Below, one piece after another: positions 44,408 through 55,894 of a stretch of 64,000 nucleotides of DNA (its first letter is position 1; each line of letters opens with the position of its first letter). The stretch is from NCBI GenBank assembly GCA_920105625.2, contig OV050030.1, forward strand, positions 180,362,315 to 180,426,314, written 5' to 3'. Made by a program: the position numbers and the translations under genes. This stretch comes from Clusia tigrina. Its lineage: Eukaryota; Arthropoda; Insecta; Diptera; Clusiidae. The notes beneath the pieces were generated by a model. That model saw nothing but the letters and a program-made list of their open reading frames with translations, searched no databases and had not been told where the DNA came from.

Positions 44408-45160
44408 TGGTGCTGCCAGAGGCTCGTTCATGGTTAGGTCCCGAGAACGAGCCCGGCAAACACTGCTGCCGTATTTTCACTGATGGCTCCAGGACTGAAG
44501 ACGGTTCAGGTTCTGGTGTCTTCGTGGAATCTTGTGGGACGCGTCGGTTTTTTGCCCTTGGTCTGCATGCGTCTGTGTTTCAGGCGGAGGTGTATGCGAT
44601 ACTTGAGGCGATGGACTTTGTTGCGGAAAACAGGTGGAAAGGCAAATCTATTTGTGTCTGCAGTGACAGACAAGCTGCGCTCATGGCCTTGGATAGCCCT
44701 ACCACGACTTCCACGATAGTCAGGTCCTGCAAATCCAGGCTAAATTATGTTGGAAAACATAATAGTCTGACGCTGACTTGGGTACCGGGACACGCTGACT
44801 CTTTGGCCAGAATGGGCTCTGAGGCTGTTTTTATTGGCCCTGAGCCTGTTTTGCTACTCACTTCTGCTGTCATGAAAGCCACTGCAAACAAGTGGGTTGT
44901 TTCGAACCACAAGCAAGCATGGTGGTCTGAGAGAGGCTGCGGATGGACGAAAATTATGCTACCTGCTATATCTGACCGATGGTCACGCTTCCTTCTATCT
45001 TTAGGTAGGAGGGACAGCAGACTGTTGGTTGGCGTGATGAGGGGGACTTTCTATGGGCTATACGCACATGGAAAGGATTGGCATATCAGCCAGTGCGCTG
45101 TGCCCAGCCTGTGGAGAAGAGTAGCTAAACAGTGTATGTTCTGGCGCAAAAACACGTGTA
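44408..45160 (+). pseudogene. Non-LTR ORF2: RNase H and C-terminus
   Basis: In a different frame from the endonuclease linker: RIFTDGSRTEDGSGSGVFVE (first Asp), VFQAEVYAILEAMD (Glu), CVCSDRQAALMAL (Asp) and TWVPGHADSLARMGSE. A Trp-rich tail follows with RFLLSLGRRDSRLLVGVMRG; the zinc-finger end has lost most of its Cys residues. RNase H would remove the RNA strand during reverse transcription. It follows the endonuclease part after a deletion of the RT palm and fingers; no YADD or FADD is visible. Confidence 0.8.
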
Positions 45161-45216
45161 TTTTTGTATGGGCCTCTAAAATTTACAAAAAAACTTACAT
45201 TTATTATTCTAAGTAG

Positions 45217-46042
45217 AAAGCTTTTAGAGGCGCCATCTGGCGGTGAGTTTTTTGTTATAAGTTTTTTGTGGAAAGCTCTGGTTTGTGTCTTTGCTATGAT
45301 CGGAGGGTGCTTTTGTGGGAAGCTGTGTTTTGGTTTGTGTCTTTGCTATAAGAAACTTCTTATGTATTGAAATTTCCTCATACCCCCCACCACCCGCCCC
45401 TTTCTTTGCTATTGATTACCACAAGTTTCTTTTAAACTAAAAAGTTCAACACAGTATTTACTAACACATTCCGCCCCTATGTCTGCAGTTGCCATCAAAG
45501 TTTAAGTTCAACATAGTTTGGTATTTATTGATAAGAAAGCAGCTGCGTTTTCGGTCTGTTGTGCTTGCTTGGTGCTGTGTGCTCCGTTCTGTAACGCAAG
45601 TATATATGCTGGTATGTATGCATTTTTATGCCACATTCTAATACATTTTCAGTAAATGAAAAAAGAAATAAATGCAATAGCCTTCATTCCTTTATAAAAT
45701 TTTCTGTCCTTCTATCTGTTAAACAAGAACAAAAATGCAATAATCTCCAATCCACAATAAAATAATTTCTCACATTTGCAAGCGAATGCGACATTTATTA
45801 AAAAATGTCTCATCTTCTTATTTTCTGTTCTTTTATCGAAGAACAAAGAAAATTAAATTGAAAATTGCCTCCCACCCACAGTAAAATAATTATGCGACAT
45901 TGTAATAAATTTTCAGTAAATGAAAAAAGAAATAAATGCAATAGCCTTCATTCCTTTCTAAAATTTTCTGTTCTTTTATCTGTGAAACAAGAAAAAAATT
46001 AACTAATCTCCAATCCACAATAAAATAATTATGCATCATCTA
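45217..46042. other. Spacer with a ~264-bp tandem duplication
   Basis: TTTTCAGTAAATGAAAAAAG at 45646 recurs at 45910 (offset 264), followed in both by ATAAATGCAATAGCC and later by AATCTCCAATCCACAATAAA (about 45750 and 46010). No gene recognised. The two copies differ by several small indels. Confidence 0.65.
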
Positions 46043-46788
46043 TCTATATATATATAAAAATGAATTGCTGTTCGTTAGTCTCGCTAAAACTCGAGAACGG
46101 ATGGACCGATTTGGCTAATTTTGGTCTTGAATTATTTGTGGAAGTCCAGAGAAGGTTTAAAAGGTGAATAAGATCCGATAGGCGGCGCTGTTGTCTATAT
46201 ATATATATAAATGAATTGCTGTTCGTTAGTCTCCCTAAAACTCGAGAACGGATGGACCGATTTGGCTAATTTTGGTCTTGAATTATTTGTGGAAGTCCAG
46301 AGAAGCTTTAAAAGGTGAATTAGATCCGATAGGTGGCGCTGTTGTCGAAATTTAAATTTTTAACGTCGGTGCCTCCTAGAGGTGTCAAATGTATGACCAA
46401 CCCTCAACATTTTTGCAATCCCAACACTTTCTCAGAACATATCTACCCTCTATCTTCAACCCTTATTGTGGTCCCCATACAAAAGTAATTTTTTAGAGCT
46501 ATTCCATTGAATTGCATATTCAAGGGTGCCTCCTAGAGGTGTCAAATGTATGACCGACCCTCAATATTTTTGCAATCCCAACAGTTCCCCAGAACATATC
46601 TACCCTCTATCTTCAACCCTTAGGGTGGTCCCCATATAATTTTTTTTTATATTTATTTTTGGCGCGGGTGTGGTTGTATATCGAAAATCTAAATGAATTG
46701 ACCAATTTAAGTGAAATTCAGAATGTATGTTAGGGTGGTCCCCATACATTTTTTTTTAATAACTACCTTTTAGATTATTTTTACCCCC
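46043..46788 (+). mobile_element. Helitron 5' part, plus strand, with doubled 5' end
   Basis: TC-(TA)n starts at 46043 and again at 46194, the second after about 150 bp of the same terminal sequence. It carries the two CCTCTAGAGGTG repeats and ends near 46788, where it meets the 3' part of an oppositely oriented Helitron. A third partial CCACCC-type repeat is inside. Confidence 0.7.
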
Positions 46789-48214
46789 TGAATTGTTGGT
46801 GTAGCATTCAGCTGGTCAAAGAATTTTTGAAATCGGATGAATAGTTTAAAAAAATAAATTTGAAGAAAAGACATTATACAAATATTCAATTCATTTTGAT
46901 ACATTTTATTAATTTTGTTCATTTCGAAAAAATTGTGACATTGCAGCGTTTCGTTACAATTTTATATTTATTGAAGTGCTGTAGGATACACAATATTTCT
47001 TGCTTTTCCAGCTGGTGCGTAAACGATTAAATAGAAGGTTTTCCGCCGCGTGAGCAAGCTACATAGAGCAGGTATAAACGATTTTTAATTTGTGATTTGT
47101 ATGGGAGGTACCACTCGTCTTCGTCCAATCCCGCCCATATTTGCAGCAGCACTTGGAATATGTACACTAAACCTATATACCAAATATTGTTCAAATACTG
47201 TTAACCGGAGCAGCGTTTCGTTACAATTTTATATTTATTGAAGTGCTGTGGGATACACAATATTTCTTGTTTTTCCAGCTGGTGCGTAAACGATTAAATA
47301 GAAGGTTTTCCGACGCGTGAGCAAGCCACATAGAGCAGGTATAAACGATTTTTAATTTGTGATTTGTATGGGATTTTTAATTTGTGATTTGTATTTGCAG
47401 CAGCACTTAGAATATGTACACTAAACCTATATACCAAATATTGCTCAAATACTGTTAACCGGAGCAGAAATAATGGATTTTTAATTTGTGATTTGTATGG
47501 GAGGTACCACGCCCCTTTGTCCAATTGGACCGGTACAAACTGAGAAACCTTCGTGGGCTCATGCACAACAACTTTGCTGAAGATGATCACATGATCAAAT
47601 GCATAGTTTACGATTCTATAAAGGACATACACACAAACATTCATTTTTATATATATAGAAGATTACAGTTGATGATAATGGGTATGCGTATCTTGATTTC
47701 TTGATAATGAATCGAGCAAAAACACTTAGTATACGTTGTCGCCTTTGGCTGCCCAAGTTGTTGTTTTCTTCATCCAGTGATGTCTACATCTTAGTTATTT
47801 TCCATCCAGCTTACATGCAGTGATGTCTACATCTTAGTTATTTTCCATCCAGCTTACATGCAGTGATGTCTACATCTTAGTTATTTGTGTAAGTGTGTCA
47901 GTGATGTCAATAGGTGTAATCAGTTTGATAGCAGTACTTAGCTGAACTTAATTTCACAAATGCTTTAATCTATATCTACATGAATCTTAACATTTATATT
48001 TTATAGAATTATATTTATATGAATCTTAACATAGAGGACGGATCTACATATTAGTTTGTTGCCAAATGTCAAATTTTATGGTTGCGTTCAGAAATTTAAT
48101 TTTTGTCAAAACTTAAGATTTATCAATATACATAAAAATAATCTGAAAGGTAGTTATTAAAAAAAAATTTATGTTGACCACCCTAACATACATTCTGAAT
48201 TTCACTTAAATTGA
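46789..48214 (-). mobile_element. Helitron, minus strand, both ends truncated
   Basis: It has the same sequence as 240-1440 or so in copy 1: inner 3' part without the CTAG hairpin, an extra internal duplication (47210-47400), the inner TC end at 47658, the 43-bp minisatellite (about 47778) and the block up to CTTAAATTG, where Polinton sequence begins. Confidence 0.75.
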
Positions 48215-48215
48215 T

Positions 48216-48432
48216 GGTTCAATTTCACATAATATTAGATTAAAATATAATTGTATGGCATATTTGTTTGATGCAATTCGATATGAGCTTAATGGATTAG
48301 AAATCGATCGTTCACGTGACTTGGGATTAACTACAACAAATAAAACTTATGTGTCTTTGAATAAAAACGAGAGTAAAATGTTAAAAAATGCTGGTTGGAC
48401 ATCAGCAAATACTATTCAAATATTTGGATTAA
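48216..48432 (+). pseudogene. Polinton capsid-like protein, N-terminal-side fragment
   Basis: Open in one frame from 48216: MAYLFDAIRYELNGLEIDRS, DLGLTTTNKTYVSLNKNESK, NAGWTSANT. These are the typical words of the insect Polinton capsid-like protein, whose C-terminal half appears at 1927-2544. The fragment is open but truncated at both ends: Helitron to the left, gypsy RT directly to the right. The two fragments may or may not come from the same Polinton copy. Confidence 0.65.
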
Positions 48433-49861
48433 CAGAATCACCAGCTACCTTCCAAAGACTAATGAACCATGTGTTAACAGGCTTGAAGGCTAGATTGTTT
48501 GGTGTATATCGATGATATTGAAATCTATGGTAAAAACTAGCAGCAGTATTCGCAACGCTTGTGCAAGGTGCTCCAGAAATTACGAGAACACAATTCGAAA
48601 TTGAACACGGAGAAGTGTCAATTTTTGCGAAGAGAGGTGGTTTACTTAGGCCATCGTTGCTCTGAGGCAGGAGCACTGCCTGAAACGCCGAAGGTGAAAT
48701 GCGTACAAAATTTAGCAATTCCGAGGAATAGAAAGGAAGTGCAAGAAGTCCTAGGACTAGTAAACTATTCCAGAAAGTTCGTAGAAGGTCTAGCCGGAAT
48801 TGCGTTGCCGATTAATAATATGCTACGGAAAGAAGCAAACTTCGAATGGACAGAGAGCTGTCAACAGGCATTCGAGAGGATAAAAGAGATAATTAGTTCG
48901 CCACCGATTTTGTCGTGTTTTGTTGACCACCGATGCTAGCAATAAAGCAATGGGGGCAGTCGTCACAAGGGGAAGTCGGTAATGACCGACCAATAGCATT
49001 CGCAAGCAGGGCGTTTAGCGATACGGAAAAGAGATACTCCACAATAGAGAAAGAATTTCTAGCCATAATGGGGGCTACGAAAAATGTTAGGGCATATCTG
49101 CCCATTTAAAATATATACCGATTACCAGCCGTTGAGAGTCATAGCGAATTTGAAATACCAAACGTCTAGGCTAGCTAGGTTCAAACATAAATTGTCTGAG
49201 GATGACTTTGAAATCATAAACAAACCTGATAAAAAGAATCTAAATGCGGATGCGCTCAGCAGAGTACCACAGGCACAGAAGAGATCATTAGTGCAAACTA
49301 GGACCAACGCAAAGTCAGAGAAGGAGAAGGCCGGGAGAAGTCAAGAGTGTAAAAGTGATGAAACAACCAGCCAGTAGAGTAGAATGGCTGGAGGATGAAA
49401 AAGATCTCCAAGCAGTGTTTAAGGGTTTCCATGATTCACGTCTAGGTGGACACCTGGGATCTTGGTAAACCTACGAGAGAATCAGACGCGTATACGCCTG
49501 GAAAGCTATGCTCAGAGATATAGACAATTATGTAAAGCGTTGCTCGAAATGTCAGGCTAACAAAGATACCAATGGTCTTCACTGGCACACCAAAGCTACC
49601 TTTTAATAAGGTTTATATGGAAATTGTAGGAATCCTCCCAGAAACGGTTTCAGGAAATAAATACATCCTCACGTTTCAGGATCACTTTTCTCAATACATG
49701 GCGTGCGTGACGTGATGCTGAAGCAAGTAGGGTAGCTAAATCATTTGTGGCACGATACAACATACCAAAGGTTTTTATAACTGACAATGGCTCAAATTTT
49801 GTATCGAAATAAGCGAATGTACGAGAATACATTTTAAGAAAATTTGGTAGGAAAACATACA
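48433..49861 (+). pseudogene. Gypsy RT end, RNase H and integrase start (arm 2)
   Basis: On the plus strand: SPATFQRLMNHVLTGLK (RT), KCQFLRREVVYLGHRC and RNRKEVQEVLGLVNYSRKFVEGLAG (RT thumb), TDA-like region broken near 48930, FKIYTDYQPLRVI (RNase H), KPDKKNLNADALSRV, the integrase zinc segment (RVYAWKAMLRD near 49480) and the core start VYMEIVGILPE, TFQDHFSQYM, FITDNGSNFVS. More of the frame is intact than in arm 1: DALSRV here reads DASTTG there. It stops at the mariner. Confidence 0.85.
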
Positions 49862-49863
49862 TA

Positions 49864-51146
49864 CGAGGGTGGATTGATATTGAAGCTACCTAAGTAGGAA
49901 AAAAACGTTTTTTTTTTCAAAAACCATTTATTTCTCAACATAGTCTCCTTTTACTTCGACACACTTAGTAAGACGATATTCCAACTTTTTTATACCATCT
50001 GAATAATACGATTTCGGGAACCCCTCAAAATACGCGTTAATTTCGGTAATCACTTCTTCGTTTGAGATGAATCTTTTTCCTGCGAGCCATTTTTTCAAGT
50101 TTGGAAAAAAGAAAAAGTCACTAGGAGCTAAATCTGGACTATAAGGTGGATGATTAACCAATTCGAACTGTATTTCACGTAATTTTAGCATCGTATCTAA
50201 TGCTGTGTGAACCGGTGCGTTATCTTGAAGAAAGAGCATTGTTTTCTTATTTAAATGTGGTCGTTTTTCCTTGATTGCATCAATCAATTGATCCAATAAT
50301 GCACGATAATACTTTCCTGTGATTGTGGATCCTTTTTCAAGATAATCGATGAGCAATATTCCGTGTGCATCCCAAAATACAGTGGCCATAATCTTGCCAG
50401 CCGATTTCACTGCCTTCACCTTCTTCGGAGCACTTCCACCAGCTTCCACCCATTGTTTCGATTGATTTTTGGTTTCAGGTGTGTAGTGGTGGACCCACGT
50501 TTCATCAACAGTTATTAATCGACGCCAAAAATCAACAGGATTACGCTTTATCATGTCCAAACACCGCTGTGAAGTGGTGTGTCGAACTCGTTTTTGTTCA
50601 ACACTGAGCAAACGCGGCACCCATCTTGCCGATAGCATTTTCATATGCAAATGTTCATGCAAAATGTTGAACACACGTTCATATGATATGTTTACCATTT
50701 CAACAATCTCACGCAACTTGACTCGGCGATAATTTCAAACGATATCGAGGATTTTCTTGATATTTTCTTCAGTAACCACCTCTTTTGGCCTTCCTGTTGA
50801 TGGTATTGTTGCAGTGCTTGTTCGGCCACGTTTAAATTCAGCAATCCAATATTTTACCATGAAATCTGACGGAGCAGACTCACCGTAATGTTTATCGAGC
50901 TTTTCTTTTGTCTCTTTCGCCGTTATCCCTTTCAAATAATAGTGTTTAATCACTGCACGAAATTCGCTTTTTTCCATTTTTCAAGAAAGATAAAAGTTGT
51001 TCAAACGACTACAACAAATAAACTAATCGATGAATTTGGGTGAAATTTTAACAGCTGACGTTTGACAGATCGCCGTTTCTAAAAAAAAGTTTTTGTGTTT
51101 GTGCTGCCATCTAGCGCCAGGTAGCTTCAATATCAATCCGCCCTCG
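49864..51146 (-). mobile_element. Mariner element, copy 2
   Basis: Inverted counterpart of 16192-17475, with inverted repeats and TA at both ends. One base of the left repeat differs (CGAGGGTGG). Length 1283 bp. Confidence 0.95.
49928..50977 (-). pseudogene. Mariner transposase, copy 2 (one nonsense codon)
   Basis: ATG at 50977 (MEKSEFRAVIKHYY), 80 codons, then TGA at 50735-50737, after which the same frame is open to the normal end (GDYVEK) at 49928. All three catalytic Asp motifs are present (TVDETWVHHY, FLQDNAPVHTA, HPPYSPDLAPSDFF). It is the least damaged of the three copies; the only visible break is the TGA shared by all. Confidence 0.9.
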
Positions 51147-51239
51147 TAATTATATAAATATATATGGTAAAAAAAAAATAAATTTTTTCAATCTGAGAAT
51201 GGCTGTCAATAAGTTTGGACAACTATTTTAAGAAAAAAC

Positions 51240-51590
51240 AATATATATGATTTGAAAAGAAAGGATGTTTCAAAATCATTTGGATTCAGTTTGGATAAAG
51301 GTAAGAATAACCTAAAGGAAGAATAACTGAACCTTGATTGGAAAAGAATTTGCCATGTTGGGCTGCCGATGGAAGAAAATGATGCCGCAACAAAATCATT
51401 TGTACAAATCAAAGTCCTTCAACTATCTCAAGATTTACTCACAACTATAAAGAAATCAAACAATGACATATTAAATAAATTTTCTGCTAAATATGAACTC
51501 ATTGAAGATATGAATGTTAAAACAGAAACTTCTCTAATATTATATAAGGATAATGTTTTAGATTCTCAAAGACATACTAATACCAATTAA
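51240..51590 (+). pseudogene. Polinton-linked coiled-coil-type protein (arm 2)
   Basis: The same as 15725-16140: MEENDAATKSFVQIKVLQLS at 51369, helical Lys/Asn-rich sequence, then RHTNTN and a stop at 51590. Upstream pieces are in other frames. Not identified further. Confidence 0.4.
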
Positions 51591-51625
51591 AACAGTTCCG
51601 ATAATAAGAGTATTAGTTGAAGGCG

Positions 51626-52119
51626 ATGAGTAAGAAAAGTTTATTAGATGAATTGTACAAAGAGGCTCATAGAAACTTTACACGACGACGAGTAATAACA
51701 AAGGGTATAGATGATTGTGGTAAGCAGATTTTGTGGAAATGGGTTCTAATTCCAAATACAATAGTGGCTACCGCTTCCTTCTAACAATAATAGATTCATT
51801 TTCAAAATTTGCCTGGGCTGTACCTCTTAAAACGAAAAATGCTGCTGATGTCACTGAGGCTATGCGAAGTATATTAGTTTTGAGAAGAATACCAAAAAAT
51901 TTACAAACAGACGACGGTAAAGAATTCTTCAACAGTAAATTTAACAACTTGATGAAAGAATATCGCATTAATCATTACTCAACATTTAGCATTTTGAAAG
52001 CATCTAGTTATCAACAAACATATCAATGGATTCATAACTATAAAAATTTAATTAATGAATATAATAAAACTCATAGAACTATAAATATGTCACCCAATAA
52101 CGTTAATTCCTCTAATTAA
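51626..52119 (+). pseudogene. Polinton integrase (arm 2), cut by a Helitron
   Basis: MSKKSLLDELYKEAHRNF at 51626, a frame break near 51715, then MGSNSKYNSGYRFLLTIIDS (first Asp), AWAVPLKTK, LQTDDGKEFFNSKF (second Asp) and, after ILKAS, the same deletion of the Glu region as arm 1. An early stop after VNSSN (52117-52119) has no counterpart in arm 1, where the frame goes on; the Helitron at 52179 removes the chromodomain end. Confidence 0.8.
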
Positions 52120-52178
52120 TATAATAATTTAAAAATGTTTCATAAACCAAAGTTTCATGTTTTAGAAAATGTGAGAAA

Positions 52179-54180
52179 TCTATATATAAAAATGAATTGC
52201 TGTTCGTTAGTCTCGCTAAAACTCGAGAACGGATGGACCGATTTGGCTAATTTTGGTCTTGAATTATTTGTGGAAGTCCAGAGAAGGTTTAAAAGGTGAA
52301 TAAGATCCGATAGGTGGCGCTGTTGTCTATATATATAAAAATTAACTGCTGTTCGTTAGTCTCGCTAAAATTCGAGAACGGATGGACCGATTTGGCTAAT
52401 TTTGGTCTTGAAATATTTGTGGAAGTCCAGAGAAGGGTTAAAAGGTGAATAAGATCCGACAAGTGGCGCTGTTGTCGAAATTTAAATTTTTAACGTCGGT
52501 GCCTCCTAGAGGTGTCAAATGTATGACCAACCCTCAACATTTTTGCAATCCCAACACTTTCTCAAAACATATCTACCCTCTATCTTCAACCCTTAGGGTG
52601 GTCCCCATACAAAAGTTATTTTTTTAGAGCTATTCCAATGAATTGCATATTCAAAGGTGCCTCCTAGAGGTGTCAAATGTATGACCGACCCTCAATATTT
52701 TTGCAATCCCAACAGTTCCCCAGAACATATCTACCCTCCATCTTCAACCCTTAGGGTGGTCCCCATATATATATATATATATTTTTTTTTTTTATTAATT
52801 TTTGGCGCGGGTGTGGATTTATATCGAAAATCTAAATGAATTGACCAATTTAAGTGAAATTCAGAATGCATGTTAGGGTGGTCCCCATACATTTTTTTTT
52901 AATAACTACCTTTCAGATTATTTTTATTTTTATGTACATTGATAAATCTTACGTTTTGTCACAAATTAAATTTCTGAACGCAACCATAAAATTTGACATT
53001 TGACAACCAACTAATATGTCGATCCGTCCTCTATCTTAAGATTCATATAAATATAATTCTATAAAATATAAATGTTAAGATTCATGTAGATATAGATTAA
53101 AGCATTTGTGAAATTATGTTCAGCTAAGTACTGCTATCAAACGGATTACACCTATTGACATCACTGACACACTTACACAAATAACTAAGATGTAGACATC
53201 ACTGCATGTAAGCTGGATGGAAAATAACTAAAATGTAGACATCACTGCATGTAAGCTGGATGGAAAATAACTATGATTTAGGCATCACTGGATGAAGAAA
53301 ACAACAACTTGGGCAGCCAAAGGCGACAACGTATACTAAGTGTTTTTGCTCGATTCATTATCAAGTAATCAAAATACGCATACCCATTCTCATCAACTGT
53401 AATCTTCTATATATAAAAATGAATGTTTGTGTGTATGTCCTTTATAGAATCGTAAACTATGCATTTCATCATGTGATCATCTTCAGCAAAGTTGTTGTGC
53501 ATGAGCCACGAAGGTTTCTCAGTTTGTACCGGTCCAATTGGACAAAGGGGCGTGGTACCTCCCATACAAATCACAAATTAAAAATCCAATATTTCTGCTC
53601 CGGTTAACAGTATGTGAACAAAATTTGGTACGTCGATGAATTGTACATATTCTAAGTGCTGTTGCAAATATGGGCGGGATTGGACAAAGGGGCGTAGTAC
53701 CTCCCATACAAATCACAAATTAAAAAGCCATTATTTCTGCTCCGGTTAACAGTATTTGAACAATATTTGATATATAGGTTTAGTGTACATATTCTAAGTG
53801 CTGCTGCAAATATGGGCGGGATTGGACGAAGGGGAGTGGTACCTCCCATACAAATCACAAATTAAAAATCGTTTATACCTGCTCTATGTGGCTTGCTCAT
53901 GCGTCGGAAAACCTTCTATTTAATCGTTTACGCACCAGCTGGAAAAACAAGAAATATTGTGTATCCCACAGCACTTCAATAAATATAAAATTGTAACGAA
54001 ACGCTGCAATGTCACAATTTTTTCGAAATGAACAAAATCAATAAAATGTATCAAAATGAATTGAATATTTGTATAATGTCTTTTCTTCAAATTTATTTTA
54101 TTAAACTATTCATCCGATTTCAAAAATTCTTTGACCAGCTGAATGCTACACCCCCCCTACAATTCAGGGGTAGCGAAGCG
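52179..54180 (+). mobile_element. Composite Helitron, plus strand, 5' portion (split)
   Basis: TC-(TA)n at 52179, a second 5' end at 52326 and a third inner 5' end at 53406. It holds the CCTCTAGAGGTG direct repeats, the minisatellite (inverted at about 53160-53290) and the 3' region up to the first half of the terminal hairpin (GGGGTAGCGAAGCG at 54167-54180), where the gypsy element interrupts. The missing end follows at 61089-61109. Confidence 0.8.
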
Positions 54181-54523
54181 AATTAATTTGTTTTGGTGAA
54201 GTTTTTGTTTTTAAAAATTAAACTTTATTTCACTTATAAGTTTACGTATGAACTTATTCACTGTGAGTTTACTTATGAACTCATTCACTGTGAGTTTACT
54301 TATGAACTGTTTTACAATTGTATCTTAAAGCTATACGAAACCTCGCTTACTCGTAAGTGTTTATAATATCTCGCTTATGTGTTTATATCTCACTTAAACT
54401 TAAATGTTTACAATAGCTGTGGCTGTTGGATGATGCGATTGGAATGTTTCACAGCATCCCAAATGCTGACAGGACAGTTTTCAGAGTGCGCATTTAGGCA
54501 AATCTTCCAGCCGGGTGTTAACT
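54181..54523 (-). repeat. Gypsy 3' LTR
   Basis: Nearly identical to 60746-61088; one internal mismatch (54323, T versus A). It contains three degenerate copies of a ~24-bp word (TTCACTGTGAGTTTACTTATGAACT). A polypurine tract (GAAGGGGGAAG on the minus strand, about 54523-54533) lies immediately upstream of it in the element's orientation. Confidence 0.9.
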
Positions 54524-54549
54524 TCCCCCTTCGTTAATGATCCCGGTGA

Positions 54550-55888
54550 TTACAATCCTAGGAATTGATCTTGAAGTTTTTGAATTTTGTTTACTGCTGA
54601 TTCGATTGCTTTTCTTTTGCGCTTTTCTTGGAATTTTTGATAAAAGCTTTTTATTTTGATGATCGCAATTATTGTTGAAATTATTATTGTAGTTATTATA
54701 ATGGTCCATAAAATTGGGTGTTGATTGATATCTTCATTTATTGGTGACAATAGGTCAATATTTTTAAATTTTAATTCTTTATTTTCACTTTCGATGTAGT
54801 CCAAGATTTCGATTTGTGTTGGTGGATTTATTCTTATTTGATTTAGTATATAACCTTTATAGTTAACATAAGTTACGTTATCAATTTTAATTGAATCATT
54901 AAAAGATATTAAATATGTTCCATTTAATTTAACATTATTAATTTTGTGGATACCACTTAGCAGTATGGTTCCGTCTTTAATTATTTCGATATTTTTATTA
55001 TTTTCTTTAAGCAAATTACATTTGGATTTGTTTTTATTAAGTAAATTTATTATACAGGAGGTTTCGTTCAATGTCTTACAATAAATATGTTTTAACTCTA
55101 TTTTACAATCAATTGTTGCTTTATATTCGTTATTACAATTAGCAACATTCTCGCGATCAATTTGGATTTTTCCATTTCCATTATTTATTCCTTTAACAAT
55201 ATAATTGGTACATATATGATCGATTATTGGATATTTTATGTAAATAACTATTACATCATTATTTTGAATAATCTTAAATTTAGATAATCTTAAATTTAGA
55301 TATACATTAAGTATATCAACTAAGGATAGTTGTTTTTTCTCTGTCTTTATTATTTCACGAATTTCTTTTGTATTAAGTACCAAAGTATTTAAAATACCTA
55401 GTTTTCCTAAATTTATTGTTTGTATAAGATTATCAAGCTCTATAAGTAAAAATCTATTTCTCTGTTTTAAAAAGTATTGGTATGGAGAAGTTTCTTTAAA
55501 TTGATTTAACCTGTTTGTCAAGTATTGTATTTGTTCGGATATTTTTGTGTTAATTGTAAATTGTGTGTTATTGTTTTCGACAAGTTCTCTAATTTTCTGT
55601 TCCCCGTCTCTTTCTATGATGTACTGTTAGTTGTTCGAGAAGATGTTCAATATGACTTAGATCCATTTCGGTAGCTTGTTTTTGAGCTGAAGGTTCATTG
55701 ATCAAATTCATATTTTTTCTTGTATTATTAATCATTTCTTGATACTGTGTGCAGTTTGCAATGTGGAAAATTTCTCCATAATTTGAATATGTTGCAGTTA
55801 AACCATCTTCGATAAGTACATAGGGTTCACGAGTATAGTCTATTATGTCTGCTGTTGAGACTCCAATGATTAAAAGTAAAAATAGCAT
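54550..55888 (-). pseudogene. Gypsy env (envelope) gene, frameshifted
   Basis: Start at 55888: a hydrophobic signal peptide (MLFLLLIIGVSTA), a short surface part with one N-C-T glycosylation site and one further Asn site, then the furin-type site RKRR at about residue 95 before a stop at 55589. The rest lies in another frame (55521-54550): Asn-rich ectodomain with many Asn/Cys residues, and a C-terminal membrane segment (ILWTIIITTIIISTIIAII) followed by a basic tail. Errantivirus env proteins have this layout. The surface subunit is short for a family usually of about 450-500 residues in total. The frame change lies within about 20 codons after the furin site. Confidence 0.75.
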
Positions 55889-55894
55889 CTGTAA

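Larger units (their letters stand above)
42063..45160 (+). mobile_element. LOA/I-type non-LTR retrotransposon lacking its RT core
   Basis: ORF1, an endonuclease and an RNase H region are present in order, but the reverse transcriptase between endonuclease and RNase H is gone except for its first part. The element starts abruptly after BEL/Pao sequence. The RNase H after RT is typical of the I and LOA groups. No poly-A tail or target duplication was found. Confidence 0.8.
48430..52178. repeat. Arm 2 of the large inverted duplication
   Basis: Inverted relative to 15092-18897, containing the same mariner, gypsy and Polinton pieces. On the right it is cut by a Helitron at 52179; on the left it abuts a Polinton capsid fragment at 48432. 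The spacer between the arms is about 29.5 kb. Confidence 0.85.
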
